The notes: generated by a model not told the origin, from the letters alone. A stretch of 38,263 nucleotides of DNA from Alkalinema sp. RU_4_3 (GCA_012031975.1 JAAUSA010000020.1:1-38263), one strand, 5' to 3'; positions 26,369 through 37,080 are shown, numbered from the stretch's first letter. Program-made: numbers and translations.

Positions 26369-28182
26369 CTAGGGTTTAGCCACAGGGGGTTTGGGAGGGC
26401 CGAAGTAGGCTTTGTAGACATTGTGGGCGATCGGCACCGCCGACTCTGCCCCAAATCCGCCATGCTCGACGACCACGGCGATCGCAATCTGCGGATTGTC
26501 CAAGGGGCCGTAGCCCACATACATGGAGTTGTCGGCCCCGCCAGGGACCTCAGCGGTGCCCGTCTTGCCCGCCGTCGGGGGAATGGATCCATCACTGAGG
26601 CTGCGCGCCGTCCCCTCCTTCACCACCGAAATCAGGCCCTTCCTAATGGTGTCGAGGGTGGTGGGTTTGAAGCCCATGTTTTGGGGTTGGTATTGGGGTT
26701 GGTTCTCCTGTTCGAGGAGCAGGTGGGGCTTCACCCGGTTGCCGCCGTTGGCGATGGTCGCCACCATGACGGCCATCTCTAGGGGGGTGACCTGGACCAG
26801 ACCCTGACCGATCGCCATGGTGACGGTATCGCCGATGTACCAGTCATCCGGGGACATTTCTTTTTTGGTCTCCGGCGTGGGGATGTAGCCGTTGCTGCCC
26901 CCGTCGAGGCCAAACAGGGATTCCCCGACGCCCAATTTGTGGCCCCACTCGTGGATCGCATGGGGGCCGACTTTCACACCCACCTGGTAGAAGAAGGTGT
27001 TGCTGCTGACGGCTATTGCCTCTTGGAAGCCGATCGTGCCATAGCCGCCGCCGCCATGTTCGTGGAACAGGGTGCCGCCAATGTTGATGGCGCCAGCGGT
27101 GGCGATCGTCGAGTCGGGCTGGTATTTGCCGGACTGGAGGGCCGCTGCGGTGGAGACAATTTTGAAGGTACTGGCTGGGGGATAGCCCTGCATGGCCCGG
27201 TTGAGCAGGGGTTTGTTGGGGTTGTTGAAGACGTAATCGACTTCTTTTTGGGTGATCCGCCGGGTGAACATATTCGGGTCAAAGGTCGGTCCACTGGCCA
27301 TGGCCATCACGCCCCCTGTCTTGACATCTAACACTACCACGGCCCCACTGCGACCCGCCAGGGCTTCCTCCGCTGCCTTCTGCAACTTCAAATCCAGGGT
27401 GGTCTGCAATTCCTGGCCGCTGACGGGCAGTTGCTTCCCTAGCATTTTCAATTCTTTGCCCGTGGCATCCACCTCGATTAGACGCTTGCCCCAGCGACCC
27501 CGCAGCCGTTCGTCCTCTAGGCGCTCTAGGCCCGTTTGACCCACCAGCATGCCGGGGGGAAATTCAGGATTTTTCTGAACGTCTTCCTCGGTGGCTTCGC
27601 TAATGTAGCCCAACAGATGGGCGGCAATGTTTTTGTTCGGGTATTGGCGGCTTGATTCGGGCTGCACTTCGAGGCCTGGAATCTGCCCCAATTCCGCCAG
27701 GGCAATAAATGCCTCTGGCTTCAGGTCCCGCATGATTCGCACGGGCATAGCTGAACTGTAGCCCTGCTTCTCAATTTTGGCGAGCAACTCCTTGCCGTCT
27801 AGGCCCAGCACGTCACTGAGCCGACTCGCCGTGGTTTTCCAGGAATCCTTGGTCTGTTCGCGGGGGTAGAGATAGAGCGATCGCGTCAGTTGGCTGGTGG
27901 CCAGCACCTGCTTATGGCGATCGAGGATCGTGCCGCGATCGGCCACCATGTAGACGGGACGCAGACGATTATGCTCGGCCAACTGGCGATTGTAGGCCCC
28001 TTGGACCAATTGTAATTCCGCCAGTCGGAAGCCATGGACACCCAAAAATCCGCCCGCCACAATCAATAATGCCACTGCCCGCTTAGACCGTAGGGCACGC
28101 GAAGTTGCCCTCGGGGGTGTCGGTGCAATGCCCGATCGGCCCCGCCCAAAAGTAATCCACCCGCCATATTGCTCCCCAACAT
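26369..28182 (-). CDS. mrdA: Penicillin-binding protein 2 (peptidoglycan transpeptidase)
   Basis: PBP2 cross-links peptidoglycan during elongation with RodA. An N-terminal TM segment (VALLIVAGGFLGVHGFRL) is followed by the PBP dimerisation domain (RGTILDRHKQVLATS, GYISEATEEDV, GQTGLERLEDERLRG). The transpeptidase domain has catalytic STFK about 298 residues in (YPPASTFKIV), SSNTF, and AGKTGTAEVPGG. The in-frame start available is GTG 28075, directly at the TM segment. The frame stays open upstream and reads TFGRGRSG, then PRATSRALRSKRA, a basic cytoplasmic tail expected for this family, but has no start codon. An ATG at 28182 (MLGSNMAGG) in the next frame joins it if one base is missing near 28156. 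That gives about 604 residues, usual for cyanobacteria, so I use 28182; the conservative start is 28075. Confidence 0.88.
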
Positions 28183-28323
28183 TCTTTGCGCTCCACGGTC
28201 TTCATTGTGGCACCCCCTACGTAAATTCGGGAGTGGTTTGTGATGGGGATCGATAAAGAAATAATGGAGATACCATAAGTTTCCCAAGACCCCATCCCAT
28301 AGTCCACCGCGCGGCTTCCAGAA

Positions 28324-31300
28324 TCAGGATAATTTCTGGGGCAGATGCACTTGAAGGGCCTGGGCAATGGCTGCCACATGGGGATCCTGGAGCATGCCCA
28401 TGTGATCGCCTGTGACATTAATCACCGTAATTTCACCGAGTACAACCGATCGCCAGCCTAGGGCCGATCGCCGATAGTCTTCGCCGTAAAACAGGTCATC
28501 GGTGGCCCTAAACAGCAGTAGATCCCCGTCGTAGGGCTGGTGCTGGTAGGCCGATCCCGACTGGTTATTTTGCTCCACGACCCGCAGGAATTGCAGGCCA
28601 GCGGGGAGGCGTTTGCCGCGCTTTTCTAACAGTCGGGCGTAGAGTAGCAGGGCTGTTGTGCGCAGCGATCGCGGTACAGATTAACGCGCCCCAGCAGATA
28701 GCGATGCTTGAGACTGAGGAGGGCTTGGCCATGGAATTTCAACTTGCTGCGGAGGCCAGAAGAATGGTGCTGGGGACCATAGGTATCCATCATGGCCAGT
28801 AGTTTCACCTCATCCCCAGCCTGGGTCAACTGCTGGGCCATCTCAAAAATCACATCCCCCACCGTGGGACACCCCGGCCAAACAGTAAGGCCCCTCGGGC
28901 TGAAGTTTTTTCAGTTCCTGAATATAGAACTGGGCGATCGCTCCAGGGAACTCAGATCCCCGGCATGGGTCGGATCTAAATCCGCCGACAGACCAATCAT
29001 CGGCTGGTCGGGAATATGGCTGGCCATGGGTTTAAAAAAGCCCATCTGCTCACCTAGGACATGGACACAGAAGAGGGTGGCGCGATCGGCCTGACCCCGA
29101 TTAATCATCACCGCCGCACTGGAGGCCAACTGCTGGGTGGGCTGCCGGAGCATCTGGGCAAACTGGCTGACCGTGGGTGCTTGGAAGACGGCGGCGGCGG
29201 GCAGGTCCTGGTGCAATAGCTCCCGAACGCGATCCAGGAGCCGTACCACCAGCAGGGAATGGCCGCCAAGATCGAAGAAGCTGTCGTTGATGCCCACGGG
29301 TTTGACCTGGAGCACCTCTTCCCAGATCGCCACGAGCTGCTGCTCTAGGTTGTCGGCGGCGGCCACGTAGTCGCCATCGAGATCCCGGCTCCGCCGGTGG
29401 GGGGCACAGGTAGGGCCTTTCGATCGACTTTGCCGTTGGGACTCAAGGGGAAGCGATCGACGGCCATCACCACCTGGGGCACCATATAGTCGGGCAGGAT
29501 CTGCTTGAGCGATCGCCGCAGGTCAGCCATGGTGACGGTTGCGCCCGTTTCGAGGGTGACATAGCCCACCAGACGCTGATCGCCGGGACTATCTTCGCGG
29601 GCCATAACCACAGCGGCCCGCACGCCCGGCTGCTTGACCAAACCACTTTCAATTTCCCCCAGCTCGATCCGATAGCCCCGCACCTTCACCTGGTGATCCA
29701 TCCGGCCTAGGAAGTCGAGCTGGCCATCGGGCCGGAAACGGGCCAGATCGCCCGTGCGATACATGCGCTCCCCCGGTCGGAAGGGATTGGCAATAAACCG
29801 TTCCTTGGAGATGGCTTCGCGGTTCAGATAGCCTCGGGCCACGCCGTCTCCGGCGATCAGCAGTTCCCCCACATGGCCCACGGGCAAGGGCTGCATCTGG
29901 TCGTCGAGAACATATAACTGTGTATTGGCCAGGGGTTTGCCCACGGGGGTGCTCGATTCCACCTGGGTAATCTGGTAGGCCGTGGACCAAACGGTGGTTT
30001 CCGTCGGGCCGTAGAAGTTCCAGAGGGCTTTGCAGCGGTTCAGGAGGGGCTGTACCAGGTCCGGGGGCATGGCTTCACCGCCGCAGATGATTGTCAGATC
30101 TTGGCTCCCCTCCCAGCCGGACTGAATCAGCAGCCGCCAGGTGGCCGGAGTGGCCTGCATGGCCGTGGCCCCCGAGGTCCGCAAAACCTCCGCCATGCGT
30201 TTGCCATCGGTGGCCACGGCCCGGCTGACCATATGCACCTCCGCCCCACAGATCAGGGGCAGGTACAGCTCCGGTCCCACCATGTCAAAGGAAATCGAGG
30301 TGGGGGAGAGGAAGCGATCGCCGGAATCTAACCCCGGCACCGCAGCCATGGCCGTCATCAAGTTTACGAAGCCCCGGTGGGGAATCATCACGCCCTTGGG
30401 TTTCCCCGTGGAGCCGGAGGTGTAGATGATGTAGATCAGATTGTCTGGGGTGGTGACATTGGGGAGGTTTGCGTCCGATTGCAGCAGGATGACTTCCCAG
30501 AGGGCATCTAGATCGACCCGTTGGCCGCTGTAGTGGGGGAACAGATCGGTCTCTTTGCCCTGGAACACCAGCACCGGGGCTTCGGCATCCTCCAGCATCA
30601 GGGCGAGGCGATCGGGCGGGTATCCCGGATCCATGGGAATATAGGTGCCCCCGGCCTTCATAATGCCGAGCATGGCCACGAAGACTTTTTCGGAGCGATC
30701 GATACAAAGCCCCACCAGGGTTTCCTGGCCGACGCCGATTCCCCGTAAATAATGGGCAAACTGGTTGGCCTGGGCATTCAACTGGGCGTAGGTGAGCGCT
30801 TGATCCTCAAAACTGACGGCAATATTGTCCGGGGTGCGATTCACCTGGGCTTCAAATAGTTCATGGATGCAGGCCCGCGCGGATAATCCACGGCTGTTTC
30901 ATTCCAGTCGTAGAGCAACTGCTGGACTTCGGCCTCGGGAATATAGGGGAGGGTTTCGATCGATTGCTGGGGATCCGCCGCCATCTGCCGCAGGACTTCG
31001 GTCAAATGGCCCTGGAGCCGCACCGCACTCTCGGGGGCAAACATCGCCCCGTCGTAATCTAAATAGCCCGACACAATCCGCCGATCGCCACCACTCACCA
31101 TCCCCACTTTCAAATCCCACTTGGGTAATGCCGGCAATAGTAGATCGCCTTCGCCCACCACGCTAAAGGCAAATTGATTGGCCCGAAAGGGATTCGAGCT
31201 AAATTCACTGGTGGCCAAGGCATCCAGGGTGTCATTCCGCAGGCCCGTGGACTGCTGCCAGGTTTGCCATAGCTGCTCGATCGCCAGCTTCGCGGTGGTG

Positions 31301-31683
31301 GAGGGATTTAGGTCGGAAATAATCCATCGTCTCTGCTCCTGTTCCAGGGCGGCGATGGCAAACTGTGACTGCCGACTGTAGCGATAGAGCAACAGTTGGA
31401 ATCCCGCTAGCAGTACGATCGACAGGGGCACAGACAAATCCTGTGCGAGACCCTCAGCACCCTGCCGAATCCCATCGAAGGCCGTCCAATCTAGCCGTTG
31501 CACCTGCCGATCGGCGCCATCAATTCGGGGATGATCGGTGGGAATATCCAGCATGGGCGGTAGGGACAATTGGGCTGTTGCTGGAATAGCCAGGGCCTTA
31601 GCGGGTTCAGCCGTGACGGTCTGAACCTCAGCGGCGATTTGCGATCGCGTGGAAAACTGAGCAGGATTAGAATGCATTTGCAT
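28324..31683 (-). CDS. One-module nonribosomal peptide synthetase: half C - A - PCP - TE (five frame breaks)
   Basis: Read across breaks this is about 1120 residues. From the N-terminus: a partial condensation domain (30877-31683) with only the C-terminal lobe (IPTDHPRIDG, LLAGFQLLLYRYS, LPKWDLKV) and no HHxxxDG. Next, an adenylation domain (29387-30876) with A3 YTSGSTGKPKGV, A5 NFYGPTETTVW, A7 YRTGDLARF, A8 VRGYRIELGEIE and A10 PNGKVDRKALP. Then a carrier with the phosphopantetheine Ser in FFDLGGHSLL, and a type I thioesterase with CVHVLGEQMGF, the nucleophile in GVSHGG, AMMDTYGP, and His in VTGDHMGM. Breaks lie at about 30874-30876, 29384-29386, 28941, 28856-28860 (one extra base) and 28665 (others one missing); each restores canonical motifs. 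Substrate Asp235-equivalent is present (SFDMVGPE), so an amino-acid substrate is likely, identity unknown. It lies upstream of mrdA, same strand, gap about 140 bases. Confidence 0.88.
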
Positions 31684-31985
31684 AGGGGCCGGAAATCAAC
31701 AGGTGATTGGACGATGGGCAGACGAGTCCGGAGGACGACAGGAATATTACCGATTCCATTCAGGAATTAATTGAGGATAAATATCCATTCCTTAACTTCT
31801 ACTGAAAAAGGAATAGAGAATCCGTATACCTTAGCCAGGGAAAAAGTAAATTTCCGATCCGGGGCACTGACTGCATTCATCACACTACAAATGGCCTAAA
31901 TCTTCAACAGGCCTAGGGCATACACCGCAAGAGTTATATCCTAGGGCTGAGGCATCAATAGGTCCCTGCCCGATGTATCCTAGGG
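31684..31985. other. Intergenic region between pcrA and the NRPS gene
   Basis: About 300 bases, AT-rich at 31750-31870, presumably the NRPS promoter region on the minus strand. The direct repeat TATCCTAGGG occurs at 31937-31946 and 31976-31985, the second ending next to the pcrA stop codon. No gene or strong terminator is seen. Confidence 0.5.
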
Positions 31986-34351
31986 TTATTCCACGCGCCG
32001 CAGAGAAACAAGCTTTGGATCGATAATTTTTTGTCCTGAGCCCGGAAATTTCACCGCCAAACAGAGCTTTTGCCCGGTGCCGAAAATATGCGTAATTTGA
32101 CCGACGCCAAAGGCCTCATGGACGAGTTTTTCACCCACGGACCAGTCCAAAATAGTATTGCCAGGAGCCTGCTGGTAGCTGGGTTTAGCCTTTGATGTAG
32201 GTTGTTCTTGGGTGGGGGATTTACCGCCTGTCCGGGGGAGTTTTCCTTTTACATTGCGTTCCAGTAATTCCTCGGGCATTTCAGCCAAAAACATTGAGGG
32301 AATCGCTGGCTCCCGATTGCCGTACAGTCGCGCTCGCGGGCATAGGAGATGAACAGTCGCTCCTGGGCACGGGTAATTCCAACGTAGCAAAGGCGTCTCT
32401 CTTCCTCAATGGCGCTGGGATCATCCAAGGACCTAAAACTAGGAAATAAACCCTGTTCTAATCCCACCAAAAACACTACGGGAAACTCTAGACCTTTTGA
32501 GGCATGTAAGGTCATTAAAGTTACCTTCTCCTCTTCCTTCCCCTTATCATCGGCATCGGAAGATAGGGCAGCGCTCGATAAAAATTCCCCTAAAGACTGA
32601 TTTTCTGGATTTTCTTCTTCAAATTGCAAAACTGCGTTGTAGAGTTCCTGGACGTTTTGCAGACGATCTTCAGCTTCATCGGTATTTTGCATTCTCAGGT
32701 CGTTGAGGTAGCCAGAGTCGTCAAGGATGCCTTGGACAATTTCTGTGGCGGGGGTGCGATCGAGTTTGTCCCGGTAGGTTTGGATAATCTGGGCGAATTG
32801 CAGTACGCCCTTGGAGGAGCGGCCTGCGAGGGTTTTGACGGAGGTTTCATCGGAGAGGATTTCCCACAGGGGGATGGCCAGTTCTCCGGCGGCGCGGGTG
32901 AGGGCGTCAATGGTGGATTTGCCGACGCCGCGCTTGGGGGTGTTGATGGCGCGCAGGAGGCTGACGGAGTCGAAGGGATTGGTGATCGCCCGCAGGTAGG
33001 CGACGACGTCTTTAATTTCCTTGCGATCGTAGAACCTAAGTCCACCCACGATTTTATAGGGAACACCTGCGCGAACGAGGGATTCCTCTAGGGCACGGGA
33101 CTGGGCATTGGTGCGGTAGAGCATGGCGAAATTACCAAACCCCAGGTCTGGATTGGTGCGCTCCAGGCTCTGAATCTGCCGCGTGACAAACTCTGCTTCA
33201 TCAATTTCATCCTCGCAGCGGTGACAGTGGGTGGGCTCACCTTCGCCCCTGGTTGCCTTGAGTACTTTGTCGATCCGTTCGGTATTGTGGGTAATTAATT
33301 GGTTGGCGAGTTCCAGGATATTGGCAGTCGATCGATAGTTTTCCTCCAGCTTCACCATGGTGTTGGTGCGCTCATCCCGTTCGCCATCGCCGAAGTCATC
33401 CTGGAAATTCATCAGGATGGTAAAGTCAGCGCTTCTAAAGGAGTAAATCGATTGGTCGGCATCTCCCACGACAAAGATCGATCGCGTTCCCCAACCTTTA
33501 AACTGTACGGGGTCCTCTCCATTGGTGGAGATCATTTGCAGCAAATTATATTGGGTGCGATTGGTATCCTGGTATTCATCGACGAGCAGGTGGCGGAAGC
33601 GACGATGCCAATAGGCGCGGACTTCGGGGTTTTGTTGAAAGAGTCGAACGGGCAGGAGAATCAGATCGTCAAAATCTAGGGCGTTGTTTTCGCAGAGGCG
33701 ATCGAGATAAGCATGGTAAATGGAAGCAACAATCCGGCCCCGCATACCAGGCTGATCTTTTTCCACTTCCTCTGGGGATTTACCTTGGTTTTTGGCATTG
33801 CTAATGGCGTAGCGCATGGCGCGGGGTTCAAACTTTTTCTCGTCGAGATTGAGTTTGTTAATCACAATGTCTTTGATTACGGACATCACATCGGATTCAT
33901 CAAAAATAGAGAAATTCTTATTCCATTTACGCCCTCGACTGTCCTGATATTTCTCGATGTCAAACCGCAGGATTCGACAGCATAGTGCGTGAAATGTGCC
34001 GACCCAGAGGTCTTTGGTGATGGTTTTGTAGACCTGCGATCGAATTTTGATCTGGGTATATTCGGGCAGGGCGTTGAGGGTTTTGCCATGGTTCCGCAGG
34101 GCTTCCTGTTCGGCAAATAGGGTTTCGACCCGTGATTTCATTTCCTTGGCCGCTTTGTTGGTGAAGGTGACGGCGAGGATGTTTTCGGGTTCGATTTTGT
34201 GGGTGAGGATGAGGTTGGCGATGCGGAAGGTGAGGGCGCGGGTTTTGCCCGATCCGGCTCCGGCGACGACCAGCAATGGCCCACAAAAGTGCTCCACGGC
34301 TTGACGCTGGGAGGGATTGAGGTGCTTGAGGGCATCGGTGAACTGAGCCAT
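31986..34351 (-). CDS. pcrA: UvrD/PcrA-type DNA helicase (frame-broken once)
   Basis: This superfamily 1 3'-5' helicase serves repair and replication-restart. I start at ATG 34351 (MAQFTDALKHLNPSQRQAV); the open frame runs 55 codons further, but that part is low-complexity and lies in repeat DNA. Helicase motifs in order: Q-motif LNPSQRQAV, motif I AGAGSGKTRAL, Ia TFTNKAAKEMK, II LLVDEYQDTN, III VVGDADQSIYSFR, IV YRTNAQSRALEE, V TLMTLHASKGLEFPVV, VI RRLCYVGITRAQERL. After SYARER the frame shifts. One missing base at about 32330 (coding strand GAGCGC-C-GACTG) restores RLYGNREP, then the linker and the Tudor-like C-terminal end (VGEKLVHEAFGVGQITHI). The restored length is 788 residues, normal for cyanobacteria. 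Confidence 0.95.
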
Positions 34352-34433
34352 GGGCGGGAGGGGGGTACAAATTAACGCATCCACCAGACTATCGCATTTC
34401 GGTGGGTCTGGAACAAGTGCATTTGTGCTGGAG

Positions 34434-34551
34434 AAAGGCGGAAGAGGGGAGAAAGGCGGAAGTAGGAATGCTGAAGGCGGAAGGCGTGATCGAGCCAAAC
34501 CTCTTCCCTTCAGCATTCAGCGTTCCGCCTTCCTACTTCGACTTTGGCGTA
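34434..34551. repeat. Composite inverted repeat of GAAGGCGGAA / AATGCTGAA modules
   Basis: The left half (34441-34485) and right half (34500-34539) are built from the same submotifs in opposite orientation: GAAGTAGG, AAGGCGG, TGCTGAA and GAAGAGG. Several alternative hairpins can form (8-base GAAGTAGG/CCTACTTC plus inner AAGGCGG/CCGCCTT). The right half contains the stop codon of the DUF4336 gene. It separates that gene from pcrA and may act as its terminator. Confidence 0.75.
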
Positions 34552-35686
34552 ATCCCCAACCGATCGAGCCCCCCCCCAATCTGCCGCAACAGCGAAAAAT
34601 CGGCCTCAGGCAGCGTGGGCTTCCCCTCTAGGAATACAAACGCCTGACGGAAGGCTGCGGGTGTGGTTTCGACGGGGGATTGGAGGTGGCAGGGGATGAC
34701 GCGGTGGAAGGACCATTGGGCGATGCGATCGGCCCATTCTAGGGTCTCCTTCGGGGCACGGTTGAGGATCAGGGCCTGGAGGATTGGCGCTACGATCAGC
34801 TCCCCGTTGCGGCGCAGGGCATGGAAGGAGGTTTCCCAGTCGCTTTGCCATTGGAAGGGGAAGAGGCCGAAGTAGCCTCGGGCGGTGCGATCGTCAGCAT
34901 CCTTAGCATCTTTCAGGGCGGTTTTCAGGCTGGTCACCTGGGCGCGATCGGGCCGGAAGTAGAAGGAGAACAGGGCAATCCGCTTCCAGCCTTTGATGCG
35001 GTTGGCGGGAGAATCCTGGACGCGATGGCCTGCGTGGTCCCTTGCGTGGAAGAGCAGGGCCTGGGGGGCGGTGTTGACGATCGCTGGGGGCTCTTCTGGA
35101 ATGGCCAGCACGGTATCGGTCACCAGCAGTGTGCCGGAGTCATGGTGCAGCATGGCGACTTCCTCGAAGGGTCCGAGACCGAGATCGATCGGCCCCAAAA
35201 TCGCATAGCTAAACTCCCCTTGAAGCGGAGCCTCGGTTTCGCTCAATCGCTTCGTCCGCGATCCTGGCAGTCCCAACCAGCTCAACGGCAGGTTCAAAGG
35301 GAAACTCCACTGATGGGGCGCGACCCAAACCTGGGCTGTCTTAAACCGCCTTGCAAAGGGTCCGACGTAGACCTTATGTTCCAAGCCCGACACCGTGGGC
35401 AGGATGATCTGTTTGACCTCACCATGCTGGGCGATCAGCTCTTCCATCAGGGCGACGCATTCTGGGGTGGGGGCGACGGGGGCATAGACGAGGAGACCGC
35501 CCGATCGCAGTTTGACCACTGTCATGCGGATGGGGGTGACGACGTAGAGTATCCCTGGAGCTGATCGAAGGTCCAGATCTGGCCGGGGACGACTTCCTGG
35601 CGTACAGTTTGGCGCTGGCCGAAGGGGTAGATGGGAAGGAGGGGCCAGAGGTTCCAGGACCAGTCTGGGCGGGATGGGGATACCAC
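34533..35686 (-). CDS. DUF4336 family protein (metallo-beta-lactamase-like, frame-broken once)
   Basis: The open frame from ATG 35525 (MTVVKLRSGGLLVYAPVAPT) encodes the DUF4336 domain: TVSGLEHKVYVGPFAR, VAPHQWSFPLNLPLSWLG, FEEVAMLHHDSGTLLVTD, and LEWADRIAQWSFHRVIPCH. Part of this resembles a decayed metallo-beta-lactamase fold (LEHK and HHDSGTL segments) with few metal ligands. The true N-terminus lies upstream: after one missing base in the C run at 35553-35555, the next frame reads SRPDWSWNLWPLLPIYPFG, QRQTVRQEVVPG, QIWTFDQLQG, joining exactly to ILYVVTPIRMTVV. GTG 35686 is the only start seen there, giving about 384 residues; the start is uncertain. Function is unknown. Its stop codon lies within an inverted repeat. 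Confidence 0.85.
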
Positions 35687-35774
35687 GGTGGGGTTTTGTG
35701 CAGGATAGGTGACCTATTGGAGTGTACCAAGATCGGCGGTATGATGGAGGATGCTCGCCCGTTTATTATTCTGC

Positions 35775-36125
35775 ATGCGGTATTTTTTGATTGCTCTTGT
35801 GATGGTGGGCTGGTGTTTTTTAACGCCTTCGGTTCAGGCGGCTGATCTCAACCATTGTGAAACGCTGAAGGGCCAGCGGATCTGTATTACGCAGATTAGA
35901 CGCAGTGCGGCGCGGTATTGGGAATATACAGCGGTGGTGACGGTGGACGGGAAGGCGAGGCCCAAGGAGCGGTTTGACTGTCGGAGTCGGGTGACGGTGG
36001 AGCCCGATGGGACGATTTTCTCGTTTAAGCGCAGTGAGCCGGGGGCGGTGGTCTGTCGGTTGTATCAGGAGCGATCGAAGTCGATGAGGCTGATGGATTT
36101 GAAGGCTCCGAAGCAGAAGGGGTAA
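35775..36125 (+). CDS. Secreted small protein, unknown function
   Basis: From ATG 35775 the product is 116 residues with a clear signal peptide (MRYFLIALVMVGWCFLTP, cleavage likely after VQA). An ATG at 35751 adds eight residues (MLARLLFC) and is less likely. The mature part has three Cys (HCETLKGQRICITQI, FDCRSR, VVCRLY) and a beta-strand pattern (YWEYTAVVTVDGK, VTVEPDGTIFSF), consistent with a small beta-rich periplasmic domain with disulfides. Not recognised. It is followed after three bases by the next gene, so the two probably share a transcript. Confidence 0.7.
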   Translation: MRYFLIALVMVGWCFLTPSVQAADLNHCETLKGQRICITQIRRSAARYWEYTAVVTVDGKARPKERFDCRSRVTVEPDGTIFSFKRSEPGAVVCRLYQERSKSMRLMDLKAPKQKG

Positions 36126-36128
36126 CTG

Positions 36129-36536
36129 GTGATGAATGCTGTAAATACCTTGCATCAGCGATCGATGGATTTGGCGGAGTCGGCGACCTTGGCGCAGCAG
36201 CGAGGGGAGTCAGCGATTGGGCTGTGGCGGGAGGCCTTTGAGTTGGAGGCGCAGGCGGCGGCATTGTTGGCGAATGAGTGGCAGACGGAACCGCCGCGAT
36301 GGCCTTTGGCCGGTCGTAGACCATCGGTGCTGTATCGACGTGCGGCGACGTTGGCGCTGCGTTGTGAGCAGGTGCAGGCGGCAGAGCGATTGGTGGTGAC
36401 GGGCTTGATGGGGCATCCACCGGAGGAAATGGCGGCGGAGTTGCGGGATTTGTTTGTGCAGATCAATTTGCGATCGTTTTTGCGGCGGCAGGGGATTGAG
36501 GTGAATGATTTAGCGATCGGTTTGCAGGTGGTGTGA
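36129..36536 (+). CDS. Helical repeat-like cyanobacterial protein, unknown function
   Basis: The 135-residue product is entirely helical. It starts MMNAVNTLHQRSMDLAESA, continues with an IGLWREAFELEAQAAAL helix, a basic segment PSVLYRRAATLALRCEQVQAAERLV, and ends in MAAELRDLFVQINLRSFLRR. The spacing (Tyr/Trp, Ala, paired helices) resembles one and a half tetratricopeptide repeats. Small proteins of this layout occur in cyanobacteria without a known role. GTG at 36129 and ATG at 36132 are both possible starts. It is three bases after the secreted protein gene. Confidence 0.7.
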   Translation: MMNAVNTLHQRSMDLAESATLAQQRGESAIGLWREAFELEAQAAALLANEWQTEPPRWPLAGRRPSVLYRRAATLALRCEQVQAAERLVVTGLMGHPPEEMAAELRDLFVQINLRSFLRRQGIEVNDLAIGLQVV

Positions 36537-36563
36537 TAGTCAGTAAATCTAGGTAGTTTTGGC

Positions 36564-36983
36564 CTAGAGGATGGTCAGGTAGGTATTGACTGACTCCGAT
36601 GGCAGTATCTTCAGGGTTTGCTTCTGCAAATCGGGCTCCAAACCCAACATTTCCAAGGGCACAACGCCAAGCAGCGGGCTACTTTCCCTGGGCAGTTCCA
36701 GGCATTCAAAGGTGCCTTCTCGGCCACAGATCATCAACTTCGCGTCCTGAAAGATGCGGGCTTTTCCGAGTCCCATGGCTGTGAGGACATCAACTTCCTT
36801 CAAGACGCTCAAGCCTAATTTTTCGATCAAGTCCCCTGGCAGACAAAGGGTTGTGGCTCCGGTATCAACCAGGACATTGTTTAGGACCACCGATCGCACG
36901 TCTTCCTGTGGCATTAGGTTCCGTTCAGCCAGAATTTGGTCTGCCCGATTGGTGATGGTCAAAGAGGTCAAAACTTTACCCAT
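36564..36983 (-). CDS. Retropepsin-like aspartyl protease domain protein
   Basis: The 139-residue protein has the catalytic triplet at 40-42 in NVLVDTGATTLCLPG, preceded by a beta hairpin, and the second hydrophobic-Gly motif near PLLGVVPLEMLGL, the layout of single-domain, dimerising retropepsin-like proteases (clan AA, Gag-polyprotein-protease-like) found in bacteria. A short N-terminal beta segment (MGKVLTSLTITNRADQIL) precedes it. Bacterial members are poorly characterised; some may not cleave peptides. It converges with the plus-strand gene ending at 36536. The gap to the ATP-grasp gene upstream is 97 bases, so co-transcription is possible. Confidence 0.82.
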   Translation of the reverse strand: MGKVLTSLTITNRADQILAERNLMPQEDVRSVVLNNVLVDTGATTLCLPGDLIEKLGLSVLKEVDVLTAMGLGKARIFQDAKLMICGREGTFECLELPRESSPLLGVVPLEMLGLEPDLQKQTLKILPSESVNTYLTIL

Positions 36984-37080
36984 TATGGCTTTCCTAGGTG
37001 ATAAAAATTAGACAAATAACACCCTTCTGAAAAATGATTCTAGTATACCAAATAGTTGGTCAAATCGACATCCCTAAGAT

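Noticed and set aside
30841-31683. Full condensation domain with active HHxxxDG
   Set aside because: The motif is absent and the upstream DNA is a non-coding AT-rich gap; only the C-terminal lobe is present.
34352-34516. Longer start for pcrA (ATG 34516)
   Set aside because: The added 55 residues derive from the repeat region and are low-complexity; MAQFTDALKHLN is the family-like start.
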